This document shows positions 12,401 to 20,930 of a DNA stretch of 64,000 nucleotides, one piece after another. Position numbers and translations under genes: made by a program. A model generated the notes under the pieces. That model was not told the origin of the DNA, made no database searches, and saw only the letters and a program-made list of their open reading frames with translations. Source of the DNA: Palaemon carinicauda. Lineage: Eukaryota > Arthropoda > Malacostraca > Decapoda > Palaemonidae. Position 1 is the first letter of the stretch. Every line of letters begins with the position of its first letter. Location of the stretch: contig NC_090726.1 in assembly GCF_036898095.1 (NCBI RefSeq), positions 44,706,981-44,770,980 of the forward strand, given 5' to 3'.

Positions 12401-14133
12401 GTAAAGATGTCGCCAAGAGGGAAGTAAAATCTAATTTGGAATTTAGTGTAATTTAATCTATGTTGGCAATTGATTATGATGAAAATGCTATCCGTTTAGA
12501 ACATAAGAGCAGTAATGTAATGTTAATTTTGAGAGTGCAGTGAGCTAAGGCAGCCAAAAACCATTACAAGTTTAAAAATGTATCGGCGAAATAATGACTA
12601 ACAGGACTTTTGGGTGGAGCTCAACACAACGATTGTCAAAACATAAGAACATTGATGTAAAATTAATTTTGTGAGTGTAGCGAACCACAGCAGAGCAAAA
12701 ATCAATAGATGGACGTGAGGTGAATCATAGATGATTTGATACTTTAATTTTCAGCCACTTACATGAACCATATATTTTTCCAACTGGTTATCTTGCGTTT
12801 ATTTTGCATTTCTGACCCTTATTATTGCTGAAAACCACTCGTTTATAACATTTCTTCACCTCAAAAATTCCCAGTTTCCCACTGGGGTCCCCCATAATCA
12901 TCTTTATATAAAGGAGTACAAAAACACAAACGACAGTTTCCTTCAATAATCATTGTCAGAAAAGCATAAAACAAGATAGTGAGTAGGAAAATTATATGGT
13001 TCATGTATTTGACTAGAAATTATCGTACTCCTGTATCATATATTTACCTTTGAAGTTTTGATGATTATCAGTGACGGTGCATAGGTAGTGATTCACTGAA
13101 TACAACTAGTTGTTCATAGGCTAGGCAAAACATATGGAGTATTTGGGGTGTATGGATAATAGCAGCCACCTGTACGTATGATGATGACAGTCTAAGAAGG
13201 GTAGCAGGCCATTAGGTAAAGACACGGCTTGTAAGTTAGGTTAGGTGGGGAAATTAAAATTAGGTGATGTTCTTGTGTAAAGATTTTGCAGAAAAACATC
13301 TTATGAACGACTGGAAAATGTGAAGAAAATTCCCATTTTCTATGCACGTGGGAGGAACTAGCTCTATTATACAAAGGCTTCAAGTATTTTCACAAAAATA
13401 GGTACCTGATTATTCTTTACTGGCAAGTATGGATTATGGGGTGCAAACTAGGGTTTTAGCAAGGATACATTCCATATGTTGATAAATATCGAGGAGCCTT
13501 TGTAGTTCGTTAAGACAGTGAAAACACAGATATTCCAAGAAGGGAAATAGAAAAAAGACCAATTAACCTAAGGTTCCCTGAAGGTGTATGTATGATAGCG
13601 GCCACCTGTGTATGTGATGATGGCTGACTAAAGATACAGGGTATTATTGTAATGTATTACAGGGCAGTGTAAGCGGGGGGGGGGGGGTCGCAGGGGGGTG
13701 TTAGACCCCCCTTTGGGTAAGTAGCTAAGGACACAACTTGTAGGTTAGCCTAAGGGGGAAATTTTAAATTAGTTGGTTCCCATATTTTATGGCCACTGGA
13801 GGAAACCGCCGCTGATATACAAAGGCTCCAGTTCCCAACTGACCTAACCTAGGAGCTGTATCCTTACCTACTGAGGTCCTGCAAACCCCTCTAACACTAC
13901 AGTATTCATAGTTTACTTTGTCCCAACAAACTACATTCACAATAAATGGATTTAAAAATATTGTACTACAGGAGAGTAAAATCGACTTAAGAATATTGTA
14001 CAATAATATAGTATAGCTAAAAATTGTATTGTGGCCTAGCCTAGAACCTAAATGTACTTACTTTCATGGGTGAATTCAAGTAAATTCGCTCGGCCATCTT
14101 CTCAAAATCGTCTAAAAGCTCCACGTAGACCAT
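1..14133 (-). CDS. SRP9: SRP9, signal recognition particle 9 kDa subunit (partial: coding exons 1 and 2)
   Basis: SRP9 pairs with SRP14 to bind the Alu domain of SRP RNA in the cytosol and helps pause translation while secretory proteins are targeted to the ER. Exon 1 (14133-14062) encodes 24 residues beginning MVYVELLDDFEKMAERIYL and ending in SPMK; exon 2 (2004-1936) encodes 23 residues from TRCTMKYDH to VTDDRS. Exon lengths, the phase-0 junctions and the sequence match animal SRP9, which begins with a Trp/Leu-Glu-Glu-Phe helix and has the ..YLxxPMK and VTDD segments at the same positions (family knowledge). The remaining ~40 residues (the Y-K-T..Q..D..K segment and C-terminal helix) were not found in 1-1935 and should lie past the left edge. 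Intron 1 is about 12.1 kb because it contains DIRS element A and several MITEs. Confidence 0.88.
1290..1750 (-). mobile_element. 3'-terminal fragment of a DIRS-like element (family E)
   Basis: The end (1290-1345) is repeated inverted at about 1500-1548 (ttcctaactatacaaacc against ggtttgtatagttagga). The inverted copy is followed at 1549-1600 by sequence ending in tacaaaccattgttctttac. This is the 3' ITR plus internal complementary region layout seen in elements A-C. The second half of the complementary region resembles the inverted right end of the fragment at 58020-59270 (aaatacaaaccttttgttctttacg), so both pieces belong to one family. The recombinase, RT and Gag parts are absent here. Confidence 0.6.
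1936..2004 (-). CDS. SRP9: SRP9 coding exon 2
   Basis: A T-rich tract ending in cag (acceptor) precedes ACA AGA TGT; the exon ends AGA TCT followed by gtgagt (donor). The 23 codons, phase 0 at both ends, give the beta-strand segment TRCTMKYDHSNTCLKVKVTD, which matches the second segment of SRP9. A 17-T polypyrimidine run directly abuts the acceptor. Confidence 0.88.
2430..2642 (+). repeat. Dispersed (TAA)n-tailed repeat, family S, copy 1
   Basis: This copy has the shared 3' module 'cctcactgggttatttt', 'gcccctgggctcatggcatc', 'ccaactagggttgtagctta' and a tail of TAA and AAT trinucleotides. Related copies lie at 27790-28126, 50730-50817, 51705-51990, 55135-55262 (inverted), 56850-57122 and 63655-64000. 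A conserved 3' end with a short-unit tail and variable 5' extent fits a non-LTR retroposon or SINE. No protein coding is visible. Confidence 0.6.
2655..3140. repeat. Degenerate ~80-bp tandem repeat
   Basis: Four diverged units start near 2661, 2744, 2825 and 2896. Each has a core like 'cttccttggaagctggaaac' followed by a 'cgaaggcacaacca'-type stretch. A 199-codon frame runs through it on the plus strand and others on the minus strand, but the composition follows the repeat and no domain is recognised. It lies in SRP9 intron 1. Confidence 0.45.
3464..3609 (+). repeat. 146-bp segment duplicated exactly inside DIRS element A
   Basis: By eye this stretch is identical, in the same orientation, to 9931-10076. 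It begins gaactgcgagatggctatca and ends in an A run (nine A here, six in the other copy). Its second half (3540-3604) resembles one end of the MITE-like unit at 12735-13048 (gatactttaattt, tacatgaacc, atatttttc). Confidence 0.85.
3846..4000. repeat. Element A, 3' inverted terminal repeat
   Basis: Positions 3910-3990 are the inverse of 11540-11630 (shared block ggtaattacttcggcgtagc). The outer 60 bases are not shared with the other end but are repeated inverted in the ICR. Confidence 0.8.
4096..4197. repeat. Element A, internal complementary region
   Basis: The left half (4096-4156) is complementary to the element's left end and the right half (4154-4197) to its right end, overlapping by three bases. 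It therefore contains the predicted circle junction and fixes the element borders. Confidence 0.8.
4700..5582 (-). pseudogene. Element A tyrosine recombinase (YR), frameshifted
   Basis: This is the phage-integrase-type recombinase that would insert the circular DNA copy. The N-terminal helical core-binding part (5582-5229) includes SAGVYQAKWQVFCGWC and SAVKGYRSALSLAF. The catalytic domain follows with the box I arginine in SAKRVSELHGL (5138-4839 frame). A shifted frame holds an HDVR motif (about 4842-4853) and ends in a HYLQDV motif whose tyrosine codon lies at 4746-4748. All four catalytic-type positions (R, H, R, Y) can therefore be read, but not in one frame, so the gene is inactive as assembled. 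The ~500 bases down to the ICR look like 3' untranslated element sequence. Confidence 0.78.
5626..6344 (-). pseudogene. Element A RNase H and connector domain
   Basis: RNase H motifs follow RT after a frameshift: HINLLEMKAVFLAHQ (catalytic Glu region), VVVMSDTTTVVAYINKQGGT (Asp) and FIPGKRNVLADSLSR (final Asp region). The first RNase H Asp sits in the FSDAS end of the RT frame at about 6345. Next comes a segment typical of DIRS polyproteins between RNase H and YR (PTVDLFATALN, LPLYCSPVPDP, VDVYAFPPF). RNase H removes RNA from the RNA:DNA hybrid during replication. Confidence 0.78.
6339..7256 (-). pseudogene. Element A reverse transcriptase domain
   Basis: A 305-codon open frame carries the RT finger and palm motifs in order: FLVRKASGGWRPVIDLSTLN (about residues 22-41), LDLKDAYFQIPVHP (70-83, first Asp), CFGLSTAPRVFT (104-115) and RYLDDWLILA (134-143, catalytic YLDD). 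A thumb-like segment with VNLEKSSLQPSQKLVYLGM follows. The frame ends in VLPPDLMLFSDASK at the frameshift into RNase H. The domain itself is intact in sequence, but the polyprotein is not. This is the only one of the three DIRS elements here that keeps the RT catalytic core. Confidence 0.85.
9663..9880. repeat. ~158-bp direct repeat inside element A Gag
   Basis: Positions 9663-9721 and 9820-9880 share 'ctgtgagcgcctgtgcgcta' and the flanking gagtccag and ctgcgcgc blocks with few differences. The repeat sits in the GC-rich part of the Gag region. Confidence 0.6.
9931..10076 (+). repeat. 146-bp AT-rich insert in the Gag region of element A
   Basis: This is an exact copy of 3464-3609 set in GC-rich element sequence. 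It ends the long Gag frame at 10061. The element has a near match to the insert's start at 9771 (gaactgcgcgatgg against gaactgcgagatgg). No target-site duplication is evident. Confidence 0.85.
11465..11671. repeat. Element A, 5' inverted terminal repeat
   Basis: Inverse of the left end from about 3907 to 4030, including a homopolymeric G and C stretch around 11505-11553 that could form a snapback. The last 42 bases are repeated inverted in the ICR. Confidence 0.75.
11680..12116. mobile_element. MITE-like element with ~75-bp terminal inverted repeats
   Basis: The left end 11681-11757 (atgccaaactagccagc, tccatttttt, aattccagttt, aatcaaagtatcata) is inverted at 12039-12115 (tatgatactttaatta, aaactggaatttgc, aaatggacg, gctggctagtttggcat). 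The interior (~280 bp) has no coding potential. It starts nine bases from the right end of DIRS element A. Confidence 0.65.
12735..13048. mobile_element. MITE-like inverted-repeat unit
   Basis: Positions 12762-12786 (tacatgaaccatatattttt) reappear inverted at 12981-13007 (aaaattatatggttcatgta), and the outer gatactttaat is matched inverted near 13040 (tgtatcatat). It is related to the second half of the 146-bp segment at 3464. Confidence 0.45.
13100..13400 (+). repeat. Dispersed repeat, family P, copy 1
   Basis: Shares with 13580-13860 and with the inverted copy 59340-59650 the blocks atagcagccacctgt, gtaggttag/aggttaggtgggg, tggaggaact and tacaaaggct. No coding is seen. It lies in SRP9 intron 1. 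Confidence 0.5.
13580..13860 (+). repeat. Dispersed repeat, family P, copy 2
   Basis: As copy 1, with a G run at 13675-13687 and a short hairpin (gggggtgttagacccccc). It ends about 200 bases from the SRP9 exon 1 donor. Confidence 0.5.
14062..14133 (-). CDS. SRP9: SRP9 coding exon 1
   Basis: The start ATG is at 14133-14131 and the exon ends after an AAA codon, followed directly by gtaagtac (donor). The 24 codons equal the length of the first coding exon known in vertebrate SRP9. The reading frame stays open upstream of this ATG, but the SRP9 similarity begins here, so this start is preferred. Confidence 0.88.
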
Positions 14134-14277
14134 GATGGATGGAAAACGAGTTAAGTTTGCGGAATTTTGACAAGTAGAAACTGAACAGCTGATCGACACG
14201 AGCAGAAAATAGTCTGTCACACTTGCAGCTGTCAAGTGATTCACTGGCGGGCGTTCGTCTCCCCGACTCTGACCAAA

Positions 14278-14600
<323 letters not shown>

Positions 14601-14601
<1 letters not shown>

Positions 14602-15277
14602 ATAATTCGCCATTAACAGTCCCCTGCAAGACAAAGGACTTAGACATGTCTTACCACTCTAGTCTGTTTAAAGACTTTCTATGCCAGTCTATACCAGCGA
14701 AACTTTCTTAGATCGTCAATCCATCTTCTTCTCTTCCTTCCCCTGATTCTGTGCAATCTCTGTGGACACATTGTTATTCCTCTTGATCAACTTTTATGTG
14801 ATTCCCATTATATATCCTTGGCATGTCCATTTCTTTTTCTTACTTCATGCTAATTTTAATGATAATAATTTCTTGTAACAATTTTTTCACTTTAGTTTGC
14901 TTTCCTATCCATGTTGCTCTTTTTCTGTCAGTATTATTATTCCCACCATTACTCTTTCCATAGCTGTTCTAGTTGTAACTAGTTTATGTTTTAAGGATTT
15001 AGTAAGGCTCCAATTTTCTAAAACCTCTCTCTCTCTGTCCTAATGTGATCTTTGTAAATATTTTATATTTGACTGAGCAAACATATTGGTCTGTAATCTT
15101 TCAGGATTTTGTGTCTTTTCGTGAATTAATATGACAAAGTTTTCCCAAACTGTTGGCATAGAGTATTCTTGCAAGCATTTTTTGTAAAGTTTAGCTAGTT
15201 CTTTTATCATGAAATCTCACCTACCTTATTAAATCCAGTGTTAAGCCATTTACTCTAGCTTCTTTTGATACTTATGT

Positions 15278-15367
<90 letters not shown>

Positions 15368-16438
15368 AGCACGGCTCTATCTTGTATACACACTCCTTAA
15401 TATTGACTGAATTAGTACTCCCCATTTCTAATATCTCTTTCATGACTGCAATACTACAATAATTTGCACTCATTTTGCCAAATTAACGTAGCTCATCTTT
15501 TCCACCCGATAAAATTCTTGTAAAATAACTTTAATCATTCACTAGTGTACTGCTGTACACAATCTTTACTTCTAGGATTTAATTACATCTAGAATACTTA
15601 TATTTCAATACTTAACAGTACTAAAGTTAGTGAACTATGAAAGTGTAGACTGCAACAAAATACTTATGCTATAAATATTTAAAACTTATGATAATTAAAT
15701 TTAAATAAAGCTAAGGATTTGAATTTCTTCCGTTAAAAAAACCATTATAGTACTTACAGTTTTTGGAGCAACGAAAAAAGACAAGACACTTTCTGGCGAG
15801 ATGATCTGTCAGTGAAGTGCACTGAATAACAGAAATAATCACAGCATAAAAAACTGAAAAAGAATAATTATACTATGTAAATTGACAAACAATGCTAAAA
15901 AAACAATGCAATCCTTTACTGAAGCTCAACAATCTGGGGAACGATGTCCACAAGAGCAGGGATAAAGTGTTAATTAATTGATAGCACTTATGGGTCTACC
16001 TGCACAACGACTCACCGCACCCTTTCTTTGGAGAATTTTTTTCCTATACTCATTTCATGACAAATAGAGGGCCACTCAATAGAGAGCATGACATCAATGT
16101 ATTTTCTTCCAAATCTACTAGATTTGTCCTTGAGTCATACTCCACATGTTCATCAAGTTTCGTTGAAATATGCTCCATAGTTTTTGTGTAATGTTCACAA
16201 ACAAAAATATAAATTAACAAAATATTTTCCATTTACTTAAAATTGCAATCATTTTCAAAGTACTGCTGTGTGTTTGCACTTTAATTAACGCTACCCAAAA
16301 TATTAGATTCATTCTTGGGTCATACCCAACATGACTACAAAGTTTGGTCAAAATCAGTACATTAGTTTTTATGTAATTACTCACAAACAAACAAAAAATA
16401 AACTAACAAACAGACAGGCGTGAATACATACCATTTGT
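14601..16438. other. Intergenic DNA with microsatellite and repeat debris
   Basis: Apart from the AG run at 15279-15360, this stretch holds what looks like old repeat debris. Positions 16065-16425 contain twice the pattern 'tcaagtttcgttgaaat' / 'caaagtttggtcaaaatcag' followed by a 'tttttgtgtaat' and caaacaaa tail, a form common at arthropod non-LTR 3' ends. No host exon is recognised. Confidence 0.4.
15279..15360. repeat. (AG)n microsatellite
   Basis: About 41 uninterrupted AG units, followed by eight or nine G. The Glu-Arg and Leu-Ser reading frames through it are artefacts. Confidence 0.97.
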
Positions 16439-16772
16439 AAAATGTTATTTTCATTAGTAAAATAAATTTTTGAATATACTTACCCGATGATCATGTAGCT
16501 GTCAACTCTGTTGCCCGACAGAAATCTACGGTCGGGATACGCCAGCGATCGCTATACAGGTGGGGGTGTACACAACAGCGCCATCTGTGGTCAGGTACTC
16601 CAGTACTTCTTGTCAACACCACCTCAATTTTTTCCTCGGTCCACTGGTTCTCTATGGGGAGGAAGGGTGGGTCAATTAAATCATGATCATCGGGTAAGTA
16701 TATTCAAAAATTTATTTTACTAATGAAAATAACATTTTTCAATATTAATCTTACCCGATGATCATGTAGCTG
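16439..16772. repeat. Element B, 3' ITR plus internal complementary region
   Basis: The ITR part runs to about 16640; the ICR is 16682-16772. The ICR junction (aataacatttttcaatatta) equals the reverse complement of the right end joined to the left end. The ITR block contains gatgatcatgtagct and gccagcgatcgctatacagg. Confidence 0.82.
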
Positions 16773-17158
16773 ATTCACACCCAGGGTGGTGGGTGGAGAC
16801 CAGCATACATGTTAACAAAGAAGCTAAGTATCCCGTATTTCATTTTATTAGTTATTCAAAAATAACATAAAATAAATAAGTACCTGGTAAGGAAGACGAC
16901 TTGAACCATTACTCTGCCTTTATTAAGTACGTCTTCCTTACTGAGCGTAGCGGTCCTCTTAGGATGCTGAACGACTCTTAGGTGCTGAAGTATAAAGGGC
17001 TGCAACCCATACTAAAGGACCTCATCACAACCTTTAACCTCGGCGCTTCTCAAGAAAGAATTGACCACCCGCCAAATCAACAAGGATGTGGAAGGCTTCT
17101 TAGCCGACCGTACAACCCATAAAAAGTATTCAAGAGAAAGGTTAAAAAGGTTATGGGA

Positions 17159-18300
17159 TTATGGGAATGTAGTGGCTGAGCCCCCGCCTACTACTGCATT
17201 CGTTGCTACGAATGGTCCCAGGGTGTAGCAGTTCTCGTAAAGAGACTGGACATCTTTGAGATAGAATGATGCGAACACTGACTTGCTTCTCCAATAGGTT
17301 GCATCCATAACACTCTGCAGAGAACGGTTCTGTTTGAAGGCCACTGAAGTAGCCCAGCTCTCACTTCATGTGTCCTTACCTTCAGCAAAGCAAGGTCTTC
17401 TTCCTTCAGATGAGAATGTGCTTCCCTAATCAGAAACCTGATTTAGGGAGAAACTGAGTTCTTAGACCTTGGAAGAGAAGGCTTCTTGATAGCACACCAT
17501 AAGGCTTCTGATTGTCCTTGTAAAGGTTATGACCTTTTTAGATAGTACCTAAGAGCTCCAACTGGGCAAAGTACTCTCTCCAGTTCGTTCCCCACCAAGT
17601 TGGACAGGCTTGGGATCTCGAACGACTTAGGCCAAGGACGAGAAGGAAGCTCGTTTTAGCAAAAAACCGAGCTGCAAGGAACATGTAGCCGTTTCAGATG
17701 TGAAAACTATGTTCCTGCTGAAGGCGTGGATCTCACTTACTCTTTTAGCTGTTGCCAAGCACACGAGGAAAAGAGTTTTTAATGTGAGGTCCTTAAAAGA
17801 GGCTGATTGGAGAGGTTCAAATCTTGATGACATAAGGAACCTTAGGACCACGTCTAGATTCCAGCCTGGAGTGGACAACCGACGTTCCTTTGAGGTCTCA
17901 AAAGACCTAAGGAGGTCCTGTAGATCTTTGTTGGTGGAAAGATCCAAGCCTCTGTGGCGGAAAACCGCTGCCAACATACTTCTGTAACCCTTGATCGTAG
18001 GAGCTGAAAGGGATCTTACGTTCCTTAGATGTAACAGGAAGTCAGCAATCTGGGTTACAGTGGTACTGGTTGAGGAAACTGGATTGGCCTTGTACCAGCT
18101 TCGGAAGACTTCCCCTTTAGACTGATAGACTCTGAGAGTGGATGTCCTCCTTGCACTGGCAATCGCTCTGGCTGCCTCCTTCGAAAAGCCCCTAGCTCTT
18201 GAGAGTCTTTCGATAGTCTGAAGGCAGTCAGACGAAGAGCGTGGAGGATTGGGTGTACCTTCTTTACGTGAGGTTGACGTAGAAGGTCCACTCCTAGAGG
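17159..18300 (-). pseudogene. Element B tyrosine recombinase, broken
   Basis: The long frame (to 17627) has the N-terminal part RRTSTLRVYQSKGEVFRSWY, APTIKGYRSMLAAVFRHRGL, and box I arginine in ATAKRVSEIHAFS. It then goes out of frame; further down one frame holds KVRTHEVRA (HxxR, 17388-17360) and another has DATYWRSKSVFASFYLKDV with the likely nucleophile Tyr (around 17250). All catalytic-type residues are visible but split over three frames, so it is inactive as assembled. Confidence 0.75.
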
Positions 18301-19644
18301 GAGAGTCCTGGGAATGTCGACCAGCCATTGCAGTACCTCTATGAACCATTCTCTCGCGGGCCAGAGGGGAGCAACCAACGTCAGCCGTGTCCCTTTGCGA
18401 GAGGCGAACTTCTGAAGTACCCTGTTGACAATCTTGAACGGCGGGAATGCATACAGGTCGAGATGGGACCAATCCAGCAGAAAAGCATCCACGTGAACTG
18501 CTGCTGGGTCTGGAATCGGAGAACAATACAACGGGAGCCTCTAGGTTATCGAGGTAGCGAACAGATCTATGGTTGGCTGACCCCACAGGGCCCAAAGTCT
18601 GCTGCAAACATTCTTGTGAAGGGTCCACTCTGTGGGGATGACCTGACCCATCCGGCTGAGGCGATCTGCCATGACATTCATATCGCCCTGAATGAACCTC
18701 GTTACCAGCGTGAGCTTTCGATCTTTTGACCAGATGAGGAGGTCCCTTGCGATCTAGAACAACTTCCACGAATGAGTCCCTCCCTGCTTGGAGATGTAAG
18801 CCAAGGCTGTGGTGTTGTCAGAGTCCACCTCCACCACCTTGTTAAGCTGGAGGGACTTGAAGTTTATCAAGGCCAGATGAACCGCCAACAGCTCCTTGCA
18901 ATTGATGTGAAGTGTCCTTTGCTCCTGATTCCATGTTCCCGAGCATTCCTGTCCGTCCAAAGTCGCACCCCAGCCCGTGTCTGATGCGTCCGAGAAGAGA
19001 CGGCGGTCGGGTTTCTGAACAGCCAAAGGTAGACCTTCCTTGAGAAGAAAGCTGTTCTTTCACCACGTTAGAGTAGACCTCCTCTCTTCGGAAACAGGAA
19101 CTGAGACCGTCTCTAGCGTCATGTCCTTTATCCAGTGAGCAGCTAGATGATACTGAAGGGGGCGGAGGTGGAGTCTCCCTAACTCGATGAACAGGGCCAG
19201 CGATGAAAGTGTCCCTGTTAGACTCATCCACTACCTGACTGAGCATCGGTTCCTTCTCAGCATGCTCTGGATGCATTCTAGGGCTTGGTAGATTCTTGGG
19301 GCCGACGGAAAAGCCCGAAAAGCTCGACTCTGAAGCTCCATACCCAGGTAGACAAAGGTCTGGGATGGGACGAGCTGGGACTCCTCTAAATTGACCAGGA
19401 GGCCCAGTTCCTTGGTCAGATCCATAGTCCATCTGAGATTCTCCAGACAGCGACGACTTGTGGGAGCTCTTAAAAGCCAGTCGTCTGACGGAGCCGGACA
19501 CAAGATCATGGTACTGCTGCACAGTCTGTGAACTGTCAACCATGGGGAAGCGAGGAAGTACAGCGACAACCCGAAACTGTCTAGACTGTCTGGGTAGTAC
19601 AGACAACTCCTTATCGGGTTGCTGAGGTTGCCGCACTGCGTCAC
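18055..19644 (-). pseudogene. Element B RT thumb, RNase H and connector
   Basis: The frame 19644-19231 enters RT only at SDDWLLRAPT, then NLRWTMDLTKELGLLVNLEE and FVYLGMELQSRAFRAFP (thumb). RNase H is in 19026-18754: RLFSDASDTGWGATLDGQ, LHINCKELLAVHLALI and VDSDNTTALAYISKQGGTH. The connector (18531-18055) has YCSPIPDPAAVHVDAFLLDW and LDLYAFPPFKIVNRVL. No first RT Asp motif (LDLKDAYF type) exists upstream, so the polymerase core has been lost. Confidence 0.75.
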
Positions 19645-20089
19645 AACAAGTCCCCTCTGCTGGTTGTTGAACGTCTTCCCAGTGACACACTGACTCCGTA
19701 AACAAAAAATCCTCTAACAAGGACTAAGCTTGGACTGCATGTCTTGCAACAAAGCTCAAGGTCTATGGGAGCAGGTGTGGCAACAGACGGGGTTAGCGAC
19801 TGAAGCGCAACCATTACCCTCCCTGGAAGCATGTTATGCTTAAATAAAAGTCCATAGGAGGCTAAGCAGCTTAAGGCTCCTCTCCAAATGACAGAGTCCT
19901 CAAGGGAATATCAGAAGGAGGGAGAATAGCACTTTCTCATCTACAGGAACCATATCCGAGAAAAGCTAAGTTCTCTCAGTGAGGGTTTCACTGGTGCAAA
20001 AGCAGCAGACCAGAAGGCAACGTTATGAAACTGCTTGACAGTCTTGTGAGTTGGCAACAACCAAAGATGTGTGACTGAGGAGCATGCGG

Positions 20090-20345
20090 TAAGGTATGCA
20101 GAGCATGCTGTAAGGTATGCAGAGCATGCTGTAAGCAGAGCATGCTGTAAGGAAAGCAGAGCATGTTGTAAGGTATGCAGAGCATAGTATGCAGAGCATG
20201 CTGTAAGGTATGCAGAGCATGCTGTAAGGAATGCAGAGCATGCTGTAAGGTATGCAGAGCATGCTGTAAGGTATGCAGCGCATGCTGTAAGGTATGCAGA
20301 GCATGCTGTATGTAGAGCATGCTGTAAGGTATGCAGAGCATGTTG
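20090..20345. repeat. 21-bp minisatellite in element B Gag
   Basis: About a dozen copies of a unit like gcagagcatgctgtaaggtat, some shortened. Part of each unit (gcatgc) is palindromic. It is not a CRISPR array: there are no spacers. Confidence 0.9.
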
Positions 20346-20930
20346 CATGGCATGCGGCTTATGCTGCATGGGATGAGGATCATGCTGCATGGGATGAGGC
20401 TCATGCTGCATGGTATGAGGCTCATGCTGCATGGGATGAGGCTCATGCTGCAAGGGATGAGGCTCAGGCCGCATGGGTTGAGGAGGATGCCGCATAGTAT
20501 GAGGCTCCTGCCTCATGGGTTGAGGAGGTTGCCGCATAGCATGAGGCTCCTGCCTCATGGGTTGAGGAGGATGCCGCATAGCATGAGGCTCCTCATAGCA
20601 TGAGGCTCCTGCCTCATGGGTTGAGGAGGATGTCGCATAGCATGAGGCTCCTCATAGCATGAGGCTTCTGCCTCATGGGTTGAGGAGGATGCCGCATAGC
20701 ATGAGGCTCCTCATAGCATGAGGCTCCTGCCTCATGGGTTGAGGAGGATGTCGCATAGCATGAGGCTCCTGCCTCATGGGTTGAGGAGGATGCCGCATAG
20801 CATGAGGCTCCTGCCTCATGGGTAGAGGAGGTTGCCGCATAGCATGAGGCTCCTGCCTCATGGGTTGAGGAGGATGCCGCATAGCATGAGGCTCCTGCCT
20901 CATGGGTTGAGGAGGTTGCCTCATAGTGCT
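20346..20930. repeat. 42-bp minisatellite in element B Gag
   Basis: Short 21-bp steps (20346-20460) merge into about ten 42-bp units built from ggttgaggaggatgccgcat and agcatgaggctcctgcctca. Some carry an 18-bp internal duplication (ctcatagcatgaggctcc). Unit length is a multiple of three, so the Gag frame is kept (14 residues per unit on the minus strand). Confidence 0.9.

Noticed and set aside
15265..15473. Open frames of Glu-Arg or Ser-Leu repeats
   Set aside because: They are the translation of an (AG)n microsatellite.
20090..20930. Regular direct repeats resembling a CRISPR array
   Set aside because: The repeats are contiguous without unique spacers, and the DNA is from an animal; they are minisatellites in a retroelement Gag.
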